Below, in pieces: positions 7,019 to 15,180 of a DNA stretch of 16,073 nt (position 1 is its first letter; each line of letters starts with the position of its first letter). The position numbers and the translations under genes were made by a program. The notes under the pieces are model-generated. The model was not told the origin of the DNA. It saw nothing but the letters and a program-made list of their open reading frames with translations, and made no database searches. The DNA is taken from the NCBI GenBank assembly GCA_023427285.1, contig JAEZBH010000215.1, positions 1-16,073 of the forward strand, written 5' to 3'. This DNA is from Pseudomonadota bacterium (GTDB lineage Bacteria > Pseudomonadota > Alphaproteobacteria > Sphingomonadales > Sphingomonadaceae).

Positions 7019-7711
7019 ATGGACGAGACCCCCACCCCGGCGGCTTCGGAGACGAAGCCGCGCAACACCGTGCGCCAGTCGCTGCGGGCCTATTTCCTGA
7101 CCGGCATCGTCGTTGCAGCGCCGGTGCTGATTACCCTTTACCTGCTGACAACCGTCATCGGCGCGATTGACGAGATCATCACGCCGCTGCTGCCGCCCGA
7201 GGTTGCCCGCATCGGCGTGCCGGGTATCGGCGTTGTCGTGGTCGTCGTCGGCCTCACCCTGCTGGGTGCGGTGACCGCAAACGTCATCGGCACCTGGCTG
7301 CTGGACCTGTGGGAGAAGGTGCTCAACCGCACGCCGGTCATCCGCGCCATCTACCGCCCGGTGAAGCAGGTGTTCGAGACCGTGATCGGCCCCGGCGGCA
7401 TGTCCTTCCGCGAGGTGGTGCTGATCGAATACCCGGCGCAAGGCCGCTGGGTCACCGGCTTCGTTTCTGCCGTTGCGCCCGAGCACATCGCCGCCCACGT
7501 TCGCCGGGATCTGGGCGTTGCGGAAACCGACGAGGTGGTAAGCGTCTATGTGCCCACCGCCCCCAACCTCTACGCCGGGTTCGTGGTGTTCCAGCCCCGC
7601 TCGCGCCTGCGCCACCTCGACATGCCGGTGGAAGACGGCGTGAAGCTGGTGGTCTCCTTCGGTATTGCCGCCGGGCAAGCAGAGAAGCCCAAGGTTAAGG
7701 GATTAAAATAA
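7019..7711 (+). CDS. DUF502 family inner-membrane protein
   Basis: This 230-residue protein matches DUF502. It has a polar N-terminus (1-20), two membrane segments (about 25-48 and 68-91), and then a soluble domain with RTPVIRAIYRPVKQVFETV and the FREVVLIEYPAQGRWVTGFV segment typical of the family. The function is unknown. In alphaproteobacteria it is often found near recG, sdhE and mfd, as here, so it may belong with that block rather than with the lipid genes, although it starts only 8 bases after the acyltransferase stop and is likely read from the same transcript. No clear ribosome binding site precedes the ATG. A hairpin element lies 7 bases after the stop. Confidence 0.85.
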   Translation: MDETPTPAASETKPRNTVRQSLRAYFLTGIVVAAPVLITLYLLTTVIGAIDEIITPLLPPEVARIGVPGIGVVVVVVGLTLLGAVTANVIGTWLLDLWEKVLNRTPVIRAIYRPVKQVFETVIGPGGMSFREVVLIEYPAQGRWVTGFVSAVAPEHIAAHVRRDLGVAETDEVVSVYVPTAPNLYAGFVVFQPRSRLRHLDMPVEDGVKLVVSFGIAAGQAEKPKVKGLK

Positions 7712-7718
7712 TTCATTC

Positions 7719-7740
7719 GTGGGGGTCTATAAACCCCCAC
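7719..7740 (+). terminator. GGGGG/CCCCC hairpin element, copy 2, after DUF502
   Basis: An 8-bp stem (GTGGGGGT with ACCCCCAC) encloses the loop CTATAA. The second C-tract CCCCCTTGGGTTT follows at once (7742-7754), as in the copy after mfd. It lies 7 bases after the DUF502 stop and is most likely the end of the lptF to DUF502 transcript. A smaller hairpin (ACGC, loop TTGT, GCGT at 7776-7787, then CTTTT) lies downstream as a possible backup. Confidence 0.6.
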
Positions 7741-7859
7741 ACCCCCTTGGGTTTAAGGGACGTGCGAGCGGATACGCTTGTGCGTCTTTTCGCGTTTGGG
7801 GGCTGATTTGATCGGGACGTACCCGGCCGGGCTGCGGAGCCTGTAGGGCTACACCTCCG

Positions 7860-7889
7860 ACTATAGTTAAAAACCTATTGACATTGCAA
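7860..7889 (-). promoter_or_regulatory. Candidate minus-strand promoter in the DUF502/recG gap
   Basis: On the minus strand TTGCAA and TATAGT are separated by 18 bases, a fair sigma-70-type match in an AT-rich island. Transcription would start near 7853 and run leftwards over a hairpin-forming region to the hairpin at 7740-7719. That would give a short RNA of roughly 130 bases with no convincing ORF. It could be a small RNA or an inactive relic. Confidence 0.3.
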
Positions 7890-7994
7890 AACCCCCGTGA
7901 GAAAAGGAGTGAGCCCTGAGCGTGTATTGCCCAAGGCGGTTGGTCTCGCGTCCCTGTTAGCGTTTTTGACACTCAATGCAGGACGGAGGCGAGA

Positions 7995-8063
7995 ATGAAG
8001 GGTTTGCTGGCATATCTGATCGCACTGGCACTGGGCGCGCTTGCCCTGCCCGCGTTTGCCGCC
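7995..8063 (+). pseudogene. Signal-peptide start of a truncated exported protein
   Basis: A strong GGAGG ribosome binding site (7985-7989) precedes an ATG that opens a clear signal peptide: MKGLLAYLIALALGALALP, then AFAA with an AFA-type cleavage site. Immediately afterwards the frame enters the 106-bp dispersed repeat at 8064. It then continues on the wrong strand of recG to 8840, so no sensible mature protein follows. I read this as the 5' remnant of a small periplasmic protein gene whose remainder was lost when the repeat arrived. An expressed short peptide ending in the repeat is a less likely alternative, because the frame has no stop in the repeat. Confidence 0.4.
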
Positions 8064-8169
8064 TTAGAGCGTTTTGCAACCAGCTTGCAGCAGGTCGCCC
8101 GCTCTAAATCCTTTGTTGGTCGCGCTTTCTTAACCGCAAAACATGCGTTTTGCTCGAAAGTCGCTCTAA
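8064..8169. repeat. 106-bp dispersed palindromic repeat with TTAGAGCG ends
   Basis: The element begins TTAGAGCG (8064-8071) and ends with the exact reverse complement CGCTCTAA (8162-8169). A further CGCTCTAA lies inside at 8100-8107, and GCAAAA...TTTTGC is mirrored near 8138-8155. It is unlike the flanking coding DNA. It resembles the TTAGAGCG-type intergenic palindromic repeats I know from many alphaproteobacterial genomes. It lies 5 bases from the recG stop, so it may also act as the recG transcript end. Confidence 0.65.
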
Positions 8170-8174
8170 GCCCC

Positions 8175-10241
<2,067 letters not shown>

Positions 10242-10264
10242 CGTCTCAGGCTTCAAACTCGGCA

Positions 10265-10281
10265 CACCTTAGCCTAAGGTG
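10265..10281. promoter_or_regulatory. 17-bp palindrome in the recG/sdhE divergent gap
   Basis: CACCTTAG-C-CTAAGGTG is a perfect 8-bp inverted repeat around one base, directly upstream of recG and 32 bases before sdhE. It could be an operator for both genes or a short hairpin. TATA-like sequence at 10291-10298 next to it (TATAGA on the minus strand, TATACA on the plus strand) suggests overlapping divergent promoters, but no good -35 boxes are seen. Confidence 0.4.
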
Positions 10282-10312
10282 CGCCCCCGCTCTATACACA
10301 GGATGACAGAAC

Positions 10313-10585
10313 ATGACTTCGGATCTTGAAGCCCGCAAACGCCGGCTGCTCTTCCGCGCCAATCATCGGGGGACCAAGGAAGCCGATATCATGATCGGCA
10401 GCTTCGTGCAGGCAACCCTTGCCTCCATGACGCTGGAAGACGTGATGTGGTTCGAGCGCTTCCTCGAAGAGAACGACGTCGAGATCATGGCGTGGATGAT
10501 CGGCCGTCAGGAACCGCCCGCCCAGTATCATGGCCCGATCATGGATGCCATGCGCCGCCTCGACTACATGCCGGTCAACAAGTGA
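10313..10585 (+). CDS. sdhE: FAD assembly factor SdhE (succinate dehydrogenase assembly factor 2)
   Basis: This 90-residue protein of the SdhE/Sdh5 (DUF339) family promotes covalent attachment of FAD to the succinate dehydrogenase flavoprotein. The signature RGTKE (residues 19-23; R-G-x-x-E) is present, followed by the family-typical MTLEDVMWFERFLEENDVEI helices (about 39-58) and IGRQEPP. The ATG has an AGGA site about 9 bases upstream. The stop codon lies in the first copy of a 17-bp tandem duplication whose second copy supplies the mfd start. The order sdhE-mfd beside recG is usual in alphaproteobacteria. Confidence 0.93.
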   Translation: MTSDLEARKRRLLFRANHRGTKEADIMIGSFVQATLASMTLEDVMWFERFLEENDVEIMAWMIGRQEPPAQYHGPIMDAMRRLDYMPVNK

Positions 10586-10615
10586 TCGACGCGAAACAGT
10601 GATCGACCCGAACCA
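10582..10615 (+). repeat. 17-bp tandem duplication on the sdhE/mfd junction
   Basis: Bases 10582-10598 (GTGATCGACGCGAAACA) and 10599-10615 (GTGATCGACCCGAACCA) match at 15 of 17 positions with no gap between them. The first copy contains the sdhE stop (GTGA overlap). The second copy supplies the GTG start of mfd. From the first GTG only six codons can be read before a TGA. Confidence 0.85.
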
Positions 10616-13600
10616 GATCGTCGAAGCCCCGGCCAGCCTGACGCTTGCCGGAAGCGTTGAAGGCTTCGTGCCGTGGCTGCTGGCGGACCTTGCCCGCACA
10701 GCCGGAACCGCCAAGCGGGTGGTGTACATTGCCCGCGACGATGCCGCCGCCAACCAGATTCTGGATACCGCGCCCTACTTCGCGCCGGAGCTGGAGGTGG
10801 TGTACCTGCCCGCGTGGGACTGCCTGCCCTACGACCGCTCATCGCCCGCCACCCGCGTGGTGGCCGACCGGCTGGCGGCATTGGCCCGGCTGACGAGCAC
10901 GCGCCGCGAGGCGCCGCAACTGCTGGTGACGACGGTCAACGCCGCTCTTCAGAAAACGCTGAAGCCGGAGCGCATCCGCAAGCTGGTGCGCCGGATCAGC
11001 GTGGGTGACGCCTTCAGCCGCGAGACCCTGACCGCCCTTTTGATGGCGGCAGGCTACGTGCGGGCCGACACGGTGGTTGAGGCGGGCGAGTTCGCGGTGC
11101 GCGGCGGCATTGTGGACGTGTTCCCGGCAGGCATGGACCTGCCGGTACGTCTCGACTTCTTCGGCGATGAAATTGATTCCATTCGCCGATTCGAGCCCGC
11201 CGATCAGCGCACGATCGAGCGGATCGAGACATTCACCCTGATGCCGGTGAACGAAGTGCTGCTGGACGAGACGTCCGTGCGCCGCTTCCGCCAGCGGTAT
11301 GTGGAAATCTTCGGCGCGGTGCTGGGTCATGACCCGCTCTATGCCGCCGTCTCCGAACAGCGCCGCCTGACCGGCATGGAGCACTGGCTGCCTCTGTTCG
11401 AAGAGGAACTGGCCACGCTGTTCGACTACCTCGGCCAAAAGGACGTGGTTGTTCTCGACGCGCTGGCCGACTCTGCCGCCAAGACCCGCTTCGAGGCGAT
11501 CAACGACTATTACGATGCCCGCCGCACCGCCCTTCTGGCGGACAAGGGCAGCTATCACCCGCTCAAGCCCGACCAGCTCTACCTGACGCCGGAGGGCTGG
11601 CAGGCGCTGCTGACCGAGGCGCGGGCTCATGCGGCAACGCCGTTCGAGCAGCCGCCCTCGCCCACGGTTGCCAGCTTCGACACCCACGCGGCGCACGACT
11701 TCGCGCCCGAGCGGCAGAACAACCCCGGCGGCGTGTTCAAGGCCGTGGGCGCGCATCTGGAGCAGCTTCGCAAGAGCGGCAAGAAGGTTATTCTGGCCAG
11801 CTATTCCGAAGGCTCGCGCGAGCGGCTTGAGGGCCTGCTGACAGATCATGGCGTCAAGCCGCTGATCTATGCCGAAAGCTGGCAGGAGGCGCTGGGGGCA
11901 AGCGCGAAGGGCGTCTCGCTCATCGTGCTGGGGCTGGATCACGGCTTCTCCACCAACGATGTGGCGGTGCTGACCGAGCAGGACATTCTTGGCGACCGGC
12001 TGGTGCGCAAGCGCCGCCGCCAACGCAAGGCCGACAACTTCCTGACCGAAGTGACCGCGCTCAACACCGGCGATCTGGTAGTGCACACCGAGCACGGCAT
12101 TGGCCGCTATGAGGGGCTGGCCACCATCGAGGTGGGCGATGCCCCCCACGACTGCGTGCTGCTGATCTACGCCGATGGCGACAAGCTCTACGTGCCGGTT
12201 GAGAACATCGAGGTTCTGACCCGCTACGGCTCCGACAGCGAGAGCGTGACGCTCGACAAGCTGGGCGGCGCGGCCTGGCAGGCCCGCAAGGCCAAGCTCA
12301 AGGAGCGCATTCGCGAAATTGCGGGCGAACTGCTGAAGATTGCCGCCGAGCGCGCCCTGCGTCAGGCGGACGTGATCGAGACCGAATCCGGCAGTTGGGC
12401 AGAGTTCTGCGCCCGCTTCCCCTATGTGGAGACGGAAGACCAGATCAAGGCGGTCAACGATGTGCTGGAGGATCTGTCTTCCGGCAGGCCGATGGACCGG
12501 CTGGTGTGCGGCGACGTGGGCTTCGGCAAGACCGAAGTTGCGCTGCGCGCCGCCTTTGCCGCCGCCATGTCAGGCCAGCAGGTGGCGATCATTGCGCCGA
12601 CCACCCTGCTCGCCCGCCAGCACGCCGCCACCTTCGAGGCGCGCTTTGCAGGATTCCCGCTCAAAATCGGCAAGCTGTTCCGGCTCGTCAGCCAGAAGGA
12701 GCAGAACGCCACCAAGCAGGGACTGGCGGACGGCACGGTCGATGTGGTGATCGGCACCCACGCGCTGCTGGGCAAGGGCATCACGTTCAAGCGGCTCGGC
12801 CTTGTCATTGTGGACGAGGAACAGCACTTCGGCGTGACCCACAAGGAGAAGCTGAAGCAGCTGCGCGCCGACGTGCATGTGCTGACGCTGACCGCAACGC
12901 CCATTCCGCGCACGCTGCAAATGGCAATGACGGGCCTGCGCGAGCTGTCGCTCATCGCAACGCCCCCGGTCGATCGACTGGCGGTGCGCACGTATGTCGC
13001 CCCGTGGGACGATGTGGTGATCCGCGAGGCCTTGCTGCGCGAGCATTATCGCGGCGGGCAGAGCTTCATCGTGGTGCCGCGAATCTCTGATCTGGCCGAT
13101 ATCGAGACCTTCCTGCGCGAGGCCGTGCCGGAGGTGAAGTTCATCACCGCACATGGCCAGATGGCGGCCAGCGACATCGAAGAGCGGATGACCGCCTTCT
13201 ATGACCGGCAGTATGACGTGCTGCTCTCCACCACCATCGTGGAGTCCGGCCTCGACATTCCAAGCGCCAACACCATGATCCTCTACCGGGCGGAGATGTT
13301 CGGCCTTGCCCAGCTTTACCAGCTGCGCGGGCGCGTCGGCCGCTCGAAGGTGCGCGCCTATGCGTACCTGACCACCGATCCGAAGGTGCCCCTGACACCC
13401 ACCGCCGAGAAGCGGTTGCAGGTGCTCTCAAGCCTTGAAGGGCTTGGCGCGGGCTTCCAGCTGGCCAGCCACGATCTGGACATTCGCGGCGCGGGCAACC
13501 TGCTTGGCGACGAGCAGAGCGGCCATATCCGCGAGATCGGCTTCGAGCTGTATCAGCAGATGCTGGAAGAGGCGATTGCCGCCGCCCAGGCCCGCGCCGC

Positions 13601-14096
13601 TGGCGTGCGGGAGGCGGACATCGAACAGGAGGAGTTCTCGCCGCAGATCACCGTCGGCGCGAGCATCATGATCCCCGAGACTTATGTGCCGGACCTCACC
13701 GTGCGCATGGGCCTCTACCGGCGCATTGGCGAACTCACCACCCGCGCCGAGATCGACTCCTTCGCCGCCGAGATGATCGACCGCTTCGGCAAGATGCCGC
13801 GCGAGTTCAGAAACCTTCTCTATGTGGTTGAAACCAAAGCCTATTGCCGCATCGCCGGCATTGCACGGCTGGATGCGGGGCCACGCGGCGCGATCGTCAC
13901 CTTCCGCAACGACCAGTTCGCCAACCCGGCGGGCCTTGTTGCCTACGTGACCAAGCTGAAGGGCACCGCAAAACTCCGCCCGGATCACAAGCTGGTCATC
14001 GCCCGCCCATGGAGCGAAGAAAAAGACCGCCTCTCCGGCGCACTGTCTCTCTCCAAGGGGCTGGCCAAGGTCGCCCGTCAGGCTGCGGCAGGTTAA
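10599..14096 (+). CDS. mfd: Transcription-repair coupling factor Mfd
   Basis: Mfd removes RNA polymerase stalled at DNA damage and recruits UvrA. From the GTG at 10599 it has 1165 residues, the usual size. The domain order is complete: UvrB-like N-terminal module with LPAWDCLPYDRSSP; the CarD-like RNA-polymerase-interaction domain from about residue 491 (GDLVVHTEHGIGRYEG); RecG-like helicase with GDVGFGKT (638-645), DEEQHFG (739-745) and TATPIPRTL (765-773); TTIVESGLDIPSANT and QLRGRVGRS; then the C-terminal TRCF domain. The frame is open further upstream to 10530, inside sdhE, but homologues begin near IVEAPASLTLAG, so the GTG is the best start. No strong ribosome binding site precedes it, which fits coupling to sdhE. 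Confidence 0.95.
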   Translation: MIDPNQIVEAPASLTLAGSVEGFVPWLLADLARTAGTAKRVVYIARDDAAANQILDTAPYFAPELEVVYLPAWDCLPYDRSSPATRVVADRLAALARLTSTRREAPQLLVTTVNAALQKTLKPERIRKLVRRISVGDAFSRETLTALLMAAGYVRADTVVEAGEFAVRGGIVDVFPAGMDLPVRLDFFGDEIDSIRRFEPADQRTIERIETFTLMPVNEVLLDETSVRRFRQRYVEIFGAVLGHDPLYAAVSEQRRLTGMEHWLPLFEEELATLFDYLGQKDVVVLDALADSAAKTRFEAINDYYDARRTALLADKGSYHPLKPDQLYLTPEGWQALLTEARAHAATPFEQPPSPTVASFDTHAAHDFAPERQNNPGGVFKAVGAHLEQLRKSGKKVILASYSEGSRERLEGLLTDHGVKPLIYAESWQEALGASAKGVSLIVLGLDHGFSTNDVAVLTEQDILGDRLVRKRRRQRKADNFLTEVTALNTGDLVVHTEHGIGRYEGLATIEVGDAPHDCVLLIYADGDKLYVPVENIEVLTRYGSDSESVTLDKLGGAAWQARKAKLKERIREIAGELLKIAAERALRQADVIETESGSWAEFCARFPYVETEDQIKAVNDVLEDLSSGRPMDRLVCGDVGFGKTEVALRAAFAAAMSGQQVAIIAPTTLLARQHAATFEARFAGFPLKIGKLFRLVSQKEQNATKQGLADGTVDVVIGTHALLGKGITFKRLGLVIVDEEQHFGVTHKEKLKQLRADVHVLTLTATPIPRTLQMAMTGLRELSLIATPPVDRLAVRTYVAPWDDVVIREALLREHYRGGQSFIVVPRISDLADIETFLREAVPEVKFITAHGQMAASDIEERMTAFYDRQYDVLLSTTIVESGLDIPSANTMILYRAEMFGLAQLYQLRGRVGRSKVRAYAYLTTDPKVPLTPTAEKRLQVLSSLEGLGAGFQLASHDLDIRGAGNLLGDEQSGHIREIGFELYQQMLEEAIAAAQARAAGVREADIEQEEFSPQITVGASIMIPETYVPDLTVRMGLYRRIGELTTRAEIDSFAAEMIDRFGKMPREFRNLLYVVETKAYCRIAGIARLDAGPRGAIVTFRNDQFANPAGLVAYVTKLKGTAKLRPDHKLVIARPWSEEKDRLSGALSLSKGLAKVARQAAAG

Positions 14097-14114
14097 GGGG
14101 CCTCTTTTCAGTTT

Positions 14115-14137
14115 GCAGGGGGTTTATAACCCCCTGC
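14115..14137 (+). terminator. GGGGG/CCCCC hairpin element, copy 3, after mfd
   Basis: A perfect 10-bp stem (GCAGGGGGTT with AACCCCCTGC) encloses a TAT loop, 18 bases past the mfd stop. It is followed by ACCCCCTTCGTTTTC, nearly the same tail as copy 2. It is the likely end of the sdhE-mfd transcript. Confidence 0.65.
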
Positions 14138-14152
14138 ACCCCCTTCGTTTTC

Positions 14153-14258
14153 AGGGCCGTGTCCTTCATGAAACGGCTGCCCTTTCATGTGTTCAATACA
14201 GGGCCCCGCCTGTCATCCCGCACACAGCCAGACAAACAAAAGGGCCGTGTCCTTCATG
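14153..14258 (+). repeat. 18-bp direct repeat of a terminator-like sequence
   Basis: AGGGCCGTGTCCTTCATG occurs at 14153-14170 and again at 14241-14258. In both places a complementary arm follows (ACGGC-tg-CCCTT, and ACGGCCCTTTT) and then TTCAT. The first copy forms only a bulged stem; the second forms a nearly perfect one. They look like a duplicated terminator of which the first copy has decayed. Confidence 0.6.
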
Positions 14259-14275
14259 GAGGATACGGCCCTTTT
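14238..14275 (+). terminator. Rho-independent-type terminator
   Basis: AAAAGGGCCGTGTCC pairs with GGATACGGCCCTTTT, a 15-bp stem with one G-U wobble in the plus-strand RNA and an 8-base loop, ending in a short U run. The A-tract at the other side makes it possibly bidirectional, serving both mfd and the convergent DsbA-like gene. Confidence 0.75.
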
Positions 14276-14347
14276 CATATTCCGGTAGATGATCCGACCG
14301 TGTTCCGTGCGCAGGCTGGACACGCGCTCGTAAAATGAATGGGAGGT

Positions 14348-14371
14348 GCAGGAGGGTTAAGACCCTCCTGC
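14348..14371 (-). terminator. GGGGG/CCCCC hairpin element, copy 4 (variant), after the DsbA-like gene
   Basis: A perfect 10-bp stem (GCAGGAGGGT with ACCCTCCTGC) encloses a 4-base loop. Read on the minus strand it is GCAGGAGGGT-CTTA-ACCCTCCTGC followed by ACCTCCCATTCATTTT. That aligns along its length with copy 3 and its tail, with a few substitutions kept complementary in the stem. It lies 27 bases past the stop of the DsbA-like gene. Confidence 0.6.
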
Positions 14372-14398
14372 ATACTTGAACCAAGACCCTGAAAAAGC

Positions 14399-15067
14399 TC
14401 AGTCTTCGTCGTTCGCAGCCGGGCCGGCCGGTGCGTTGCGTTCAGCTTCGAGCTGGTCGAGCACGCCAACGAGGGCTTCGGTGGACTGAACGCCGGTGGC
14501 GACCCACTTGCCGTCGAAGATCAGCGTCGGGATGCCGCGCACGCCGATCTCGCGGGCGTTGGCAAAGCCTGCGCGCACTGGCTCGATATCGGTATCGGTG
14601 GCCAAGAGGCTGCGCACGTCCTCGCCGCTGAGGCCGACGTCTTCCGCCAGAGCCCCAAGGACCGCGTGATCGCCGATATCGAGGCCTTCTTCGAAATAGG
14701 CTTCGAACAGGCGCTGGGCCATGTCTGCGGCCAGATCGTGCTCCTGCGCCCAGCGCAGCAGGCGGTGCGCGTCGAGCGTGTTAGGGATGCGCTGGATGCG
14801 ATCGAAGCGGAAGTCGATGCCCGCCGCAATGCCGTGCTCGCGAACGGCATCGATATGGGCTGTCAGCTGCTGATCCGAGCCCAGCTTGGAGCGCAGATAC
14901 TCCATCCGGTCGACACCTTCTGCCGGCACGTCCGGCGCAAGCTGGTATGGCAGCCACAGAACCGAGATGGCGTATTCGGAGCGCTCCGCAAGGGCCATGT
15001 CGAGATTGCGCTTCCCGATATAGCACCAGGGGCAGACGAAGTCGGAGATAAAGGCGATTTCTAGCAT
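14399..15067 (-). CDS. DsbA family (FrnE-like) thioredoxin-fold oxidoreductase
   Basis: This 222-residue protein carries the active-site motif CPWC at residues 12-15 (DFVCPWCYIG), directly after the first strand, and the cis-proline loop at GIPT (178-181). Between them lies an all-helical insert typical of the FrnE / 2-hydroxychromene-2-carboxylate isomerase branch of the DsbA superfamily. No signal peptide is present, so it is probably cytoplasmic, unlike true DsbA. It may act as a thiol-disulfide oxidoreductase or isomerase, or in stress tolerance; the substrate is unknown. The ATG has no good ribosome binding site. A TTGACC box (15102-15097) with a poor -10 (CAGTGT, 17-base spacing) would give a nearly leaderless transcript. 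The tail after about residue 205 is acidic and low in complexity. Confidence 0.9.
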   Translation of the reverse strand: MLEIAFISDFVCPWCYIGKRNLDMALAERSEYAISVLWLPYQLAPDVPAEGVDRMEYLRSKLGSDQQLTAHIDAVREHGIAAGIDFRFDRIQRIPNTLDAHRLLRWAQEHDLAADMAQRLFEAYFEEGLDIGDHAVLGALAEDVGLSGEDVRSLLATDTDIEPVRAGFANAREIGVRGIPTLIFDGKWVATGVQSTEALVGVLDQLEAERNAPAGPAANDED

Positions 15068-15180
15068 CGCCGCACACTGACCACAGGAGCGCGGCGGGTC
15101 AAGCGCAACGGCTGGAAAATTACGCGAGCATACTGGAGCTTCGCTCGTCGCCCCCTGTCAGGCGCAGGTTTCGATCTGCC

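Larger units (their letters stand above)
7712..8174. other. Gap without an intact gene between DUF502 and recG
   Basis: This gap between convergent genes holds hairpin copy 2 (7719-7740), a GC-rich stretch with a hairpin-forming segment (GGAG...TGTAG GG CTACA...CTCC, about 7835-7858), a candidate minus-strand promoter (7860-7889), a truncated signal-peptide ORF (7995-8063) and a dispersed palindromic repeat (8064-8169). I see no tRNA, rRNA or recognised riboswitch in it. Confidence 0.6.
14097..14398. other. Terminator-rich gap between mfd and the DsbA-like gene
   Basis: This gap between convergent genes holds hairpin copy 3 (14115-14137), an 18-bp direct repeat (14153-14170 and 14241-14258), a strong rho-independent-type hairpin (14238-14275) and hairpin copy 4 in minus orientation (14348-14371). 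I see no gene in it. Confidence 0.7.

Noticed and set aside
7966..7971. TTGACA box before the signal-peptide ORF as a promoter
   Set aside because: It lies too close to the ATG, and no -10 box occurs at the right spacing.
7727..7972. An 81-codon minus-strand ORF in the DUF502/recG gap
   Set aside because: It has no ribosome binding site or family resemblance and runs into the hairpin element; it is likely chance.
10242..10265. Longer recG start at the GTG at 10265
   Set aside because: The GTG lies inside a palindrome with an AAGG too close to serve as a binding site, and relatives start near MRPDS; the ATG at 10241 is preferred.
10839..12149. A 436-codon minus-strand ORF opposite mfd
   Set aside because: It is antisense to the N-terminal half of a complete Mfd and has shadow-type composition.
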